Position numbers and translations under genes: made by a program
Shown here: positions 7,618 through 14,628 of the stretch, in pieces
Position numbering within the stretch: the first letter of the stretch is position 1
How the letters are laid out: each line of letters starts with the position of its first letter
Source of the DNA: Zetaproteobacteria bacterium
GTDB lineage: Bacteria > Pseudomonadota > Zetaproteobacteria > Mariprofundales > Mariprofundaceae
Direction: 5' to 3'
Assembly: GCA_021545595.1 (NCBI GenBank)
Contig: JAJRVG010000054.1
Coordinates: forward strand, 1-24,277
DNA: 24,277 nucleotides
The notes under the pieces: model-generated
Told to the model about the DNA's origin: nothing
Database searches by the model: none
The model's input: the letters and a program-made list of their open reading frames with translations, nothing else

Positions 7618-8573
7618 GTTCTCTGAAGCCTGTGATTGGTCTTGAAGATGCCTTCGGTACGCGGGCACGTCAGTTGCGCCAGCTGCAGGGGAAGCTTTTT
7701 GATATCTATGCTCAAGCTGGCTATGAGGAGGTGATTCCCCCTCTGGTCGAACGTCCTGAGACCCTGAGCTCAGGGGCGGGCCGTTTCCTCTCGGATCAGA
7801 CACTGATTTTTTCTGACCCCGCCGATGCAGGCCTGCTGGCCATTCGCCCTGACATGACGCCTCAGGTAGCCCGTATTGCTGCAACCAGACTGCAGGATAG
7901 AAGTGAGTTGAAGCTCTGCTATTCCGGGCCGGTGATGCTGGCCAGACCCGATGTACGTACCGGGTCACGGCAGCAGTGGCAGACCGGAGTGGAGTGTCTG
8001 GGACTGGCCGGTGAAGAGGGTGATCTGGAGGTGATGCATCTTGCAGCTCTCTCCATGCATGCGGCAGGCTTTGATAAGCCTGTACTTCAGGTAGGGCATA
8101 TGGGCCTTATTCGGGCAGTGGTGGCTGACAGTTCAATACGTCTTGAAGCGTGGTGCGAGCTTCTCTCCCGCCGCTCACCGGAAGATCTCTCCCAACGCCT
8201 CTCATCGGAAGGACTGACAGAGCCGTGCAGAGAGGCACTGATGACCATGGTCTCCGGCCATGCGGATCGTGCGTGGCTGGAATCAAAGTGTGGTGAGCTG
8301 GGTGAATCATTTAATCGTGCTGCAACAGAACTGCTGCATCTGGTTGACAGCGTTTCGACACGTCTGAGTGGCGAGGTGGAGGTGAGTGTTGATGCTGCGG
8401 TGATGCCGCGTTTTCTCTATCACAGTGGCATGGTTTTTTCAGGTTTTGCTGCCGGTGCAGCCCAGGCCCTGCTTCATGGCGGGCGTTATGATGCCATGAT
8501 GGCTCTGCATGGCAGGGATATGCCTGCCACAGGATTTTCATTTGATCTCTGGAGCTGGCTGGATGCGGTTTGA
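7614..8573 (+). CDS. hisZ: ATP phosphoribosyltransferase regulatory subunit
   Basis: HisZ resembles histidyl-tRNA synthetase but lacks aminoacylation. It forms a complex with short-form HisG to catalyse and regulate the first step of histidine synthesis. The N-terminus (GLEDAFGTRARQLRQLQGKLFDIYAQAGYEEVIPPLVE) and the motif-2-like RPDMTPQVARIAATRL are characteristic, as is the late GGRYDAMMALHGRDMPATGFSF. At 319 residues it is shorter than many HisZ proteins (about 380-400), apparently lacking the C-terminal end. Translation is coupled to serA by a 4-nt overlap. hisG is not in the window. Confidence 0.92.
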   Translation: MSSLKPVIGLEDAFGTRARQLRQLQGKLFDIYAQAGYEEVIPPLVERPETLSSGAGRFLSDQTLIFSDPADAGLLAIRPDMTPQVARIAATRLQDRSELKLCYSGPVMLARPDVRTGSRQQWQTGVECLGLAGEEGDLEVMHLAALSMHAAGFDKPVLQVGHMGLIRAVVADSSIRLEAWCELLSRRSPEDLSQRLSSEGLTEPCREALMTMVSGHADRAWLESKCGELGESFNRAATELLHLVDSVSTRLSGEVEVSVDAAVMPRFLYHSGMVFSGFAAGAAQALLHGGRYDAMMALHGRDMPATGFSFDLWSWLDAV

Positions 8574-8728
8574 TTTGATTGACCCGTCATAAACCGTCCA
8601 TGGTTTATGACTTGGTCGGCAGCTAAAAGCGTGGTTTTTGCTGCCTTGCAAATTTATCTTAGACGATAAATCTGGTCGCCCGTCCATGGGCTCCATGCGC
8701 AGGCATGGAAAGTTATGTGAGGATATAT
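8574..8728 (+). promoter_or_regulatory. Highly structured purA leader with four hairpins
   Basis: The 155-nt gap contains four successive inverted repeats. At 8586-8611, GTCATAAACC and GGTTTATGAC form a perfect 10-bp stem with a 6-base loop. At 8619-8644, GCAGCTAAAA pairs with TTTTTGCTGC with one mismatch. At 8652-8671, ATTTATC pairs with GATAAAT. At 8692-8709, TCCATGC pairs with GCATGGA around GCAG. The 10-mer CCGTCCATGG occurs at 8594-8603 and again at 8680-8689. None of the stems ends in a T-run, so they are not ordinary terminators. The last hairpin ends 10 nt before the purA ribosome-binding site (GAGGA, 8719-8723). A control role for purA is inferred; I recognise no known riboswitch. 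Confidence 0.6.
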
Positions 8729-10024
8729 ATGACAAACACAGTTGCGATTGGAATCCAGTGGGGTGATGAGGGTAAAGGCAAGATTGTCGACCTTCTGGCA
8801 CCAAAAATGGATGTCGTAGCCCGGTTTCAGGGAGGGCCGAATGCTGGCCATACACTGGTTATCGGTGATGAAACCACTGTTCTGAATCATATTCCCTCCG
8901 GTATCCTGCACACAGACACGCTTAGCCTGATTGGCAACGGTACGGTGGTGGATCCATTCCGTCTGGTTGAGGAGATGGATATGCTCCTGGCAGCAAAGAT
9001 TCCTGTCCATGAACGTTTGCGTATCTCTGATCGCTGTCAGTTGATTCTTCCCTATCACCGTGCTCTTGATGCTGCCCGTGAAGCCGCGAAAGGTGATGGG
9101 AAAATCGGAACTACAGGTCGGGGCATCGGTCCCTGCTATGAAGACAAAACGGCACGCCGTGGCATTCGACTGGTCGATTTGACCTGCGAGGATCTGGATG
9201 CACGCCTTGACGAAAATCTTCGTTATGTAAATTTCATGCTGACCCAATTTTTTGGTGCGGAGCCTGTCTCTCGCTCAGATGTTGTGGAAGCACTTGATCT
9301 GGCACGTGAGCGGCTCCTGCCACTGGCTGCAGATGTCCCTCTAATTCTACAGCAGAGAAGCAGGGCGGGCGATCGCATTCTGTTTGAAGGCGCGCAGGGC
9401 TCCATGCTGGATGTGGATCACGGTACCTACCCGTTTGTAACGTCATCCAATACCGTTTCCGGTGCTGCCCTTGCAGGTCTGGGTGTTGGCCCCGGCCAGG
9501 TGGATGAAGTGCTTGGTATCTGTAAAGCCTACACAACACGGGTAGGTGCAGGGCCGTTCCCTACAGAGCTTTATAATGCTGAGGGTATGTGTGACAGTGA
9601 AAATTCCGGCAGACATATGGCTGAGAAGGGGCATGAGTTCGGTGCAACTACAGGACGTCCACGCCGTACAGGGTGGTTTGATGCGATTGTTGTACAGCAT
9701 GCCGTGCGTATCAATGGTGTTACCGGCCTGGCGATTACCAAGCTTGATGTTCTTGATGGCCTGAAAGAGGTGAAACTCTGTGTTGCCTACGAGTGTGATG
9801 GCGAGCGGGTGGAATATATCCCTGCTGATTGCAAGGTGCTTGAAGCATGCATGCCAGTTTATGAGACACTGCCCGGATGGAGTGAGAGCACGTTTGGTGC
9901 CACCTCACAGGAACAACTGCCTGAGAATGCAAAAGCTCTACTCAAGCGCATTGAAGATGTATGCGAGTGCCCGATAACGATGCTATCGACCGGCCCGGAC
10001 AGGGATCACATTATTCACTTGTAA
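8729..10024 (+). CDS. purA: Adenylosuccinate synthetase
   Basis: PurA joins IMP and aspartate using GTP to make adenylosuccinate, the first committed step to AMP. The N-terminal signature AIGIQWGDEGKGKIVDLLA (P-loop and catalytic Asp) is followed by QGGPNAGHT with the catalytic histidine, and later by GTTGRGIGPCYEDKTARRG and EGAQGSMLDVDHGTYPFVTSSN. I placed the start at the ATG at 8729, giving 431 residues, because it has GAGGA 5 nt upstream and yields the usual N-terminus. The upstream in-frame ATG at 8705 lies inside a hairpin and would add eight unrelated residues. The gene follows hisZ on the same strand and converges with the cold-shock gene. Confidence 0.97.
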   Translation: MTNTVAIGIQWGDEGKGKIVDLLAPKMDVVARFQGGPNAGHTLVIGDETTVLNHIPSGILHTDTLSLIGNGTVVDPFRLVEEMDMLLAAKIPVHERLRISDRCQLILPYHRALDAAREAAKGDGKIGTTGRGIGPCYEDKTARRGIRLVDLTCEDLDARLDENLRYVNFMLTQFFGAEPVSRSDVVEALDLARERLLPLAADVPLILQQRSRAGDRILFEGAQGSMLDVDHGTYPFVTSSNTVSGAALAGLGVGPGQVDEVLGICKAYTTRVGAGPFPTELYNAEGMCDSENSGRHMAEKGHEFGATTGRPRRTGWFDAIVVQHAVRINGVTGLAITKLDVLDGLKEVKLCVAYECDGERVEYIPADCKVLEACMPVYETLPGWSESTFGATSQEQLPENAKALLKRIEDVCECPITMLSTGPDRDHIIHL

Positions 10025-10035
10025 CTATTTTAAAA

Positions 10036-10066
10036 AAACTGACTGCGCATGATGCGCAGCCAGTTT
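10036..10066 (-). terminator. Terminator between purA and the cold-shock gene
   Basis: AAACTG-A-CTGCGCAT is mirrored by ATGCGCAG-C-CAGTTT, a long hairpin with one internal mismatch and a very tight loop. On the minus strand it runs into a T-rich tract (A-run at 10032-10038 on the plus strand), so it chiefly ends the cold-shock transcript. It lies 11 nt past the purA stop and may also stop plus-strand transcription. Confidence 0.85.
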
Positions 10067-10077
10067 GGATGTTTAGA

Positions 10078-10290
10078 TTAAAGAGGGGTTACGTTCTCTG
10101 CCTGAGGACCCTTTTCACCCTGAGTCACTTCCATAGTGACGTTCTGGCCTTCATGCAGCGTCTTACGGCCACCTGTATCGTTGATTGCGCTGAAGTGTAC
10201 AAAAACATCTTTGCCACCTTCCTGCTCGATAAAGCCGAAACCTTTCTCGTCATTAAACCACTTAACTGTACCTGTTACTTCGTTTGACAT
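10078..10290 (-). CDS. Cold-shock family protein (CspA type)
   Basis: This small single-domain protein binds single-stranded RNA and DNA, usually acting as an RNA chaperone. The 70 residues show both nucleic-acid motifs of the cold-shock domain: KWFNDEKGFGFIEQ (RNP1, about 10-23) and KDVFVHFSAI (RNP2, about 27-36). The C-terminal GEKGPQAENVTPL is typical of the proteobacterial family. It converges with purA and shares the hairpin at 10036. The 186-nt gap upstream is AT-rich and could hold a long 5' leader like those of cold-shock genes. A CCCG/CGGG hairpin sits at 10322-10336 in that leader. I cannot tell which Csp paralogue this is. Confidence 0.96.
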   Translation of the reverse strand: MSNEVTGTVKWFNDEKGFGFIEQEGGKDVFVHFSAINDTGGRKTLHEGQNVTMEVTQGEKGPQAENVTPL

Positions 10291-10476
10291 ATTACTATAT
10301 TACTCTCTTAATAAAAATTTTCCCGACTTTCACGGGTGTTACAATTCATAATTCCACATTAAAGCAGGGATGAAAGCAAACAATTTGATATATAGCTGAT
10401 AAAAACAGGGCTCAGAGAGTCCATAGAAGTCGCCGTTGATAGTGAAAAACAGGGGGTGATCCGTTAAGCTCCCTGC

Positions 10477-11658
10477 ATGGTTCCGGAATTTATTTTTTCA
10501 TCAACGCCTCATATCCACTTTGGTGCTGGCAGACGATCAAAACTGAATGAATTGATCAAAAACTATGGAAAAAAGCTGCTTCTGGTGACCGGGGCAAACT
10601 CATTTGATGAGTCCGGTCGCTGCCAGGAGCTGCAGAAAGAGCTGCGTAATCATTTTGATCTCAGACAGGTTAGAGTCCCGGGTGAACCTTCGCCTGAAGT
10701 TGTGGATGAAGCGGTGACAGCATTTTCCCTGTTCTCTCCCGATTGCGTCGTTGCGGTTGGTGGCGGCAGTGCCATTGATGCGGGCAAGGCGATTGCCGGG
10801 CTTCTGCCGGGTGGCGACTCGGTTCTGGAGTATCTGGAAGGCGTGGGCAGGGGAAGGGCATACCGGGGGCCATCAACACCGTTTATTGCTGTTCCTACCA
10901 CAGCAGGTACGGGCGGGGAGACGAGCAAAAATGCAGTCATCTCTATTGTTGGTGATCAGGGTTTTAAAAAATCCTTTCGTCATGAGCTGCTGGTGGCCAG
11001 ACATATCATTCTTGATCCGGAGCTGACGCTGGAGTGTCCGGCAGGCCTGACGGCTGCCTGTGGCATGGATGCATTAACACAGCTGCTTGAGTCCTATGTC
11101 TCGATTGGTGCAGGCCCAATGACCGATGCTTTGGCTATAAGTGGGCTGGAGAGGGTGCGGAACTCTTTGCTGACTGCTGTCGAGGATGGTGATGATATTG
11201 ATGCCCGTGCAGATATGTTGTACGCATCATCACTGTCAGGGCTGACGCTGGCAAATGCTGGCCTGGGTTCCGTTCATGGGCTCGCCTCTCCGCTGGGGGC
11301 CTATTTTCCAATCCCACACGGTGTGGTTTGCGGTACACTTCTTTTTGAAGCAACAGAGGCCAATATTGTCGCCATGTATGAGAGGGCGGCAGATCATCCA
11401 GCACTTGAGAAATATGCTGATGCAGGTCGCCTGTTTACAGAGCAGGAATCACTGGACTCATACGCTGCACGTGAGGCACTGCTTGGCATACTGCAAGCGT
11501 GGAGCGGACGGCTGCAGATGCCACGACTCTCCCGGTTTGGTGTCAGCGAAGAGGATATTGATCGCATTGTGGTGGCAAGCCGTGGCAACAGTATGCAGAC
11601 CAATCCTGTAAGGCTTACTGATCAGGAGATTGCCGGGATTGTTCGTCGTCGACTGTAG
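10477..11658 (+). CDS. Iron-containing (type III) alcohol dehydrogenase
   Basis: This 393-residue protein belongs to the Fe-dependent alcohol dehydrogenase family, NAD(P)H oxidoreductases acting on alcohols, aldehydes or related substrates. The nucleotide motif is VAVGGGSAIDAGKAIA (92-107), followed by VPTTAGTGGETSKNAVI (139-155). Expected metal ligands are D198, then Q202, H267 (GSVHGLASPLG) and H281 (PIPHG). Position 202 is glutamine in DALTQ, where the well-studied FucO has its second ligand histidine (DALTH). I believe a Gln subgroup exists, but metal use is uncertain. The 3' end overlaps the 3' end of pgsA on the other strand by 44 nt. The substrate cannot be predicted. Confidence 0.92.
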   Translation: MVPEFIFSSTPHIHFGAGRRSKLNELIKNYGKKLLLVTGANSFDESGRCQELQKELRNHFDLRQVRVPGEPSPEVVDEAVTAFSLFSPDCVVAVGGGSAIDAGKAIAGLLPGGDSVLEYLEGVGRGRAYRGPSTPFIAVPTTAGTGGETSKNAVISIVGDQGFKKSFRHELLVARHIILDPELTLECPAGLTAACGMDALTQLLESYVSIGAGPMTDALAISGLERVRNSLLTAVEDGDDIDARADMLYASSLSGLTLANAGLGSVHGLASPLGAYFPIPHGVVCGTLLFEATEANIVAMYERAADHPALEKYADAGRLFTEQESLDSYAAREALLGILQAWSGRLQMPRLSRFGVSEEDIDRIVVASRGNSMQTNPVRLTDQEIAGIVRRRL

Positions 11659-12208
11659 GCTTCTCTCTGCCCATCAGTTCGGGCCATGCGTCACGGATGT
11701 ATTCATAGCCGGACCATAAAGTAAGGATTGCGGCTACCCAGAGCAGGAATAGCCCGACTGAATGCATATCGATTCCAGCCAGCTCTATATGCAGAAGCAG
11801 GGCGATGATTGAGACCATCTGGGCCGCTGTCTTCATTTTACCAAGTATGGAGACGTGCACGGTGGTAGCGTGTTCAGCCAGCCACTCGCGCAGGGCGCTG
11901 ATGGTGATTTCACGCCCGATAATAATCATGGCAAGCAGTGCAGGAACCCGTTCTGCTTCAACCAGCACCACCAGGGCAGCTGCCACAAGCAGTTTGTCTG
12001 CAACAGGGTCAAGGAAGCGTCCAAAAGCGGTCTCTTCACCCCGTGTTCTTGCAAGGTATCCGTCCAGCCAGTCGGTCACGGAAGCCAAAGCAAAGATAAA
12101 GGAGGCTAGAATGTAACCTGAAAATCCAGGAAGATAGAAGGCAATGATAAAAAGAGGGATGAGCAGGACACGCCCGATTGTCAGCTGATTTGATACTGTC
12201 CATTGCAT
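11615..12208 (-). CDS. pgsA: CDP-diacylglycerol-glycerol-3-phosphate 3-phosphatidyltransferase
   Basis: PgsA makes phosphatidylglycerol phosphate from CDP-diacylglycerol and glycerol 3-phosphate at the inner membrane. The CDP-alcohol phosphotransferase motif is intact: DWLDGYLAR followed by GRFLDPVADK, fitting DGxxAR-x8-G-x3-D-x3-D. Several hydrophobic segments surround it (LLIPLFIIAFYLP, LLVAAALVVLV, LFLLWVAAILTLW). I chose the ATG at 12208, giving 197 residues beginning MQWTVSNQLTIGRVLLIP, because that is the family N-terminus. An in-frame ATG at 12274 would add 22 polar residues without a ribosome-binding site, so the exact start is open. The C-terminus is hydrophilic and lies inside the overlap with the alcohol dehydrogenase gene. 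Confidence 0.92.
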   Translation of the reverse strand: MQWTVSNQLTIGRVLLIPLFIIAFYLPGFSGYILASFIFALASVTDWLDGYLARTRGEETAFGRFLDPVADKLLVAAALVVLVEAERVPALLAMIIIGREITISALREWLAEHATTVHVSILGKMKTAAQMVSIIALLLHIELAGIDMHSVGLFLLWVAAILTLWSGYEYIRDAWPELMGREKPTVDDEQSRQSPDQ

Positions 12209-12332
12209 ACCCTTATTTATGACTGATCCTGATAAGTTGGTAAAGTTTTTTTCTCTCTCTGTCTCTGCATGCACCCGGTTAAAACGGTAGTTATTGGGGC
12301 TAAGTTGTTGACCTTAAAGGGCCTGCGCTATA

Positions 12333-12544
12333 ATCCACAGAAACTGTGGATAACTTCGTGGATAACTCTTCAGTTTTTTAACTAAAATATGACTCTGTCG
12401 GAGAGTATAATCTATTGCCTAATTAATAGGCAATAGATAAAGATCAATTATTTCAATAAAATGCAGTATAATATGTGCGTTATGATTGAAGCAAAGCCAC
12501 TAATTAAAGAAAATTTATCTTTTTCACCTTCGGGCAGTGGATAA
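12333..12544. repeat. Repeated intergenic element with DnaA-box-like sites, copy 1
   Basis: This element fills most of the 342-nt gap between pgsA and trmL and recurs at 19322-19532. It starts with ATCCACAG-AAA-CTGTGGAT, then has a perfect minus-strand DnaA box (TGTGGATAA, 12345-12353) and a near-perfect one (CGTGGATAA, 12357-12365). AATATGAC follows at 12386 and AATAGGCA at 12426. A T-rich stretch lies at 12514 and a third near-match, AGTGGATAA, at 12536-12544, 7 nt from the trmL stop. Between them is very AT-rich sequence with a perfect 12-bp inverted repeat (arms 12410-12421 and 12427-12438) and GATC at 12442. Origin-like or DnaA-titrating functions are inference only. Confidence 0.75.
12410..12438. 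repeat. Perfect 12-bp inverted repeat inside copy 1
   Basis: ATCTATTGCCTA and TAGGCAATAGAT flank the 5-base loop ATTAA. No T-run follows on either strand, so it is not a typical terminator. The corresponding place in copy 2 holds a much weaker AATAGG/CCTATT hairpin (19414-19429). Confidence 0.7.
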
Positions 12545-12550
12545 AGATCA

Positions 12551-13018
12551 TCATTTGGTAATATTGATCTGCCTGAGCGCTTCATAGACAACAGCAGAAC
12601 AGGCAGATGAAAGATTGAGCGAACGAACGGGCAGGTCGCTGCGCATAGCCAGTTTTATCGGTGAGATCTGTCGGCGAATAAAACCGGGCAGGCCTCTCGA
12701 TTCAGGGCCCAGAACCAGTACGTCTGCCACTCTGAATTCTACCTCCCACGTTAATGTGGTTGCCTTGGTGGAGAGGGCATACCAGTTTCGGTTCTCTCCA
12801 AGCCCGTCTCTTACGCTCTGCCAGTCCGGATACTCTTTCACTTCAAGATACTCCCAGTAGTCCAGCCCGGCACGTTGAAGCTGTTTTTCATCCAGACTGA
12901 ACCCCAGAGGGTGAACCAGATGCAGCTGGCAGCCTGTGCAGGCGCAGAGACGGGCAATGTTGCCCGTATTCGGAGGTATTTCCGGCTGATAAAGGACGAT
13001 ATGAAGAGGGGGAGTCAT
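12551..13018 (-). CDS. trmL: tRNA (cytidine/uridine-2'-O)-methyltransferase TrmL
   Basis: TrmL methylates the ribose of the wobble base 34 in certain leucine tRNAs using S-adenosylmethionine. The protein of about 155 residues is the minimal SPOUT fold. Motifs are LYQPEIPPNTGNIARLCA at the N-terminus, the LDYWEYLEV segment, VLVLGPESRGLP for SAM binding near residue 105, and RSLNLSSACSAVVYEALRQ forming the knot. I start at ATG 13018 (MTPPLHIVLYQPEIP); a TTG three codons earlier is in frame but less likely. The stop codon lies directly beside copy 1 of the repeated DnaA-box element. It is downstream of phoU on the same strand with a 135-nt gap, so it may be transcribed separately. Confidence 0.94.
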   Translation of the reverse strand: MTPPLHIVLYQPEIPPNTGNIARLCACTGCQLHLVHPLGFSLDEKQLQRAGLDYWEYLEVKEYPDWQSVRDGLGENRNWYALSTKATTLTWEVEFRVADVLVLGPESRGLPGFIRRQISPIKLAMRSDLPVRSLNLSSACSAVVYEALRQINITK

Positions 13019-13153
13019 ATCCGACAACTCTGGTTGGCTTGCCCGGATCAGTCTATGGCTATTTGAATGGGTGCCAGACGTGGCTATTCAGTTAGCTGAA
13101 GTCACCTTTTTGAGGGCTTCTTAACACTGATTTGAGATCAGAGTAGCCCGTTT

Positions 13154-13855
13154 TCAGATCTCTTCACCTGACAACAATTTTGCCGCAGCTTCATGGTCTA
13201 CATGCCGAATATCATGGCCGCGCTCTATATAGATAAGCATTTCAGAAATATTCGTGGCATGATCAGAGATACGTTCAAGGTTCTTGGCAACATTGGAGAG
13301 AATGATAGAGGCCGTGATATCTCTCGGGTCTTCTATCATGTAAGTGAGCAGTTCACGATACATACGCTTATAAAGCACATCAATACGTTCATCTTTTTCA
13401 ATCACTCTCATAGCCAATTCAGTATCACCACGAGAGAAGGCATTCAGTGTGCGATTGACCTGCTTCTGAACCTTTTTTCCCATCGTGCTGAGATTGGAGA
13501 ACTCCTTGGGTGGATGTTCCAGCGAACGAAGTGTGCCTTCGGCAATACCTGCTGACAGGTCACCCATACGTTCCAGATCTGTAACCACCTTAATGATACC
13601 CATGATGAATCGCAGGTCACCTGCTGCGGGTTGCCTGCGTACCAGAATATCACGGGTCATCTCGTCACACTGAACTTCCAGCGCATTGATCGCCTTGTCA
13701 CGCTCGATAGTTTTCTTTGCAAGTGCTTCATCCTGATCGAGCATTGATTTTACGGCATGGCCAATGGCGCGTTCGACCAGACCACCCATTGAGAGCACAA
13801 GCTCTTTAAGTTTGTCGAGTTCTTCATCAAAGCGTTTAATAGTATGTTGTGGCAT
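13154..13855 (-). CDS. phoU: Phosphate transport regulator PhoU
   Basis: PhoU links the Pst transporter to the PhoR kinase and keeps the phosphate-starvation response off when phosphate is plentiful. The 233-residue, all-helical protein has the two-bundle repeat of the family, with metal-binding E/DxxxD motifs in each half (TDLERMGDLSAGIAEG near residue 92, KNLERISDHATNISEMLIYI near residue 191). A good ribosome-binding site GGGAGAA lies before the ATG. It is the last gene of the pst cluster, 10 nt after pstB, and so probably is co-transcribed with pstCAB. Confidence 0.96.
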   Translation of the reverse strand: MPQHTIKRFDEELDKLKELVLSMGGLVERAIGHAVKSMLDQDEALAKKTIERDKAINALEVQCDEMTRDILVRRQPAAGDLRFIMGIIKVVTDLERMGDLSAGIAEGTLRSLEHPPKEFSNLSTMGKKVQKQVNRTLNAFSRGDTELAMRVIEKDERIDVLYKRMYRELLTYMIEDPRDITASIILSNVAKNLERISDHATNISEMLIYIERGHDIRHVDHEAAAKLLSGEEI

Positions 13856-13865
13856 AGTTTTCTCC

Positions 13866-14627
13866 CTATCCGAATCGGCCGGTTATGTAGTCTTCGGTCT
13901 GTTGTTTTTCAGGCTGGGTAAAGATCGTGCCCGTTTCGCCAAACTCAATCAAATCACCCATGTAGAAAAAAGCTGTCTGGTCAGAAATGCGGGCTGCCTG
14001 CTGCATACTGTGGGTTACCATGATAATGGTAAACTCCCGCTTCAGTTCATCAATCAGCTCCTCAATCTTAGCTGTTGCGATTGGGTCCAGTGCCGAGCAA
14101 GGCTCATCCATTAAAATAACATTGGGTTGAACAGCAATGGTGCGTGCAATGCAGAGACGTTGCTGCTGCCCACCTGAAAGGGCGGTGCCGGGTGTATGAA
14201 GTTTATCCTTCACCTCCTTCCAGATGCTTGCCCGGCGAAGTGCAGTCTCAACCAGTTCATCCATATCAGAACCGCTCCCGGCAAGGCCGTGAATACGTGG
14301 CGCATACGCGACGTTTTCATAGATACTTTTCGGAAACGGATTCGGCTTCTGAAATACCATACCTACATGAGTGCGGAGCTGTACCACATCCACTTCCGGC
14401 GCATAGATATCATCCCCATCAAGCAGAATCTGGCCTTCGATACGGCAGCCGGGGATACGGTCATTCATTCTGTTCAGGCAGCGAAGCAGCGTGGATTTAC
14501 CACAGCCGGACGGGCCGATGAGAGCGGTCACTCTCTTTTCAGAAAACTCAATATCAATGCCATGCAGAGCCTCACTCTCTCCATACCAGAGTTTAAGGTC
14601 TTTAATATTTACCTTGGAAGTGTTCAT
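13866..14627 (-). CDS. pstB: Phosphate ABC transporter ATP-binding protein PstB
   Basis: PstB powers phosphate import by hydrolysing ATP at the inner face of the membrane. Walker A is GPSGCGKS, the Q-loop sits in GMVFQKPNPFPKSIYENVAY, the ABC signature is LSGGQQQRLCIARTIA, Walker B is VILMDEPCSALDP, and the switch histidine is in IMVTHSMQQA. I start at ATG 14627 (MNTSKVNIKDLKLWYG, 253 residues) with AGGTGG just upstream. A longer frame reaching 14675 would add 16 residues inside the end of pstA and does not match the family. The start is 1 nt after the pstA stop, so translation is probably coupled. Confidence 0.96.
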   Translation of the reverse strand: MNTSKVNIKDLKLWYGESEALHGIDIEFSEKRVTALIGPSGCGKSTLLRCLNRMNDRIPGCRIEGQILLDGDDIYAPEVDVVQLRTHVGMVFQKPNPFPKSIYENVAYAPRIHGLAGSGSDMDELVETALRRASIWKEVKDKLHTPGTALSGGQQQRLCIARTIAVQPNVILMDEPCSALDPIATAKIEELIDELKREFTIIMVTHSMQQAARISDQTAFFYMGDLIEFGETGTIFTQPEKQQTEDYITGRFG

Positions 14628-14628
14628 C

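Noticed and set aside
8574..8728. Known purine riboswitch in the purA leader
   Set aside because: The hairpins are consecutive and do not form the three-way junction of the purine aptamer; I see none of its conserved loop sequences.
8654..9247. 197-codon minus-strand frame opposite purA
   Set aside because: It is a shadow of the purA coding frame, without a ribosome-binding site or family similarity.
12209..12274. 22-residue N-terminal extension of pgsA
   Set aside because: No ribosome-binding site precedes it, and the family starts near MQWTVSNQLTIGR. It remains possible but less likely.
12333..12544. Chromosomal origin oriC
   Set aside because: DnaA boxes and AT-rich sequence fit, but no dnaA, dnaN, gyrB, gidA or parAB is nearby and a similar element occurs 7 kb away. 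It is kept as a repeated element only.
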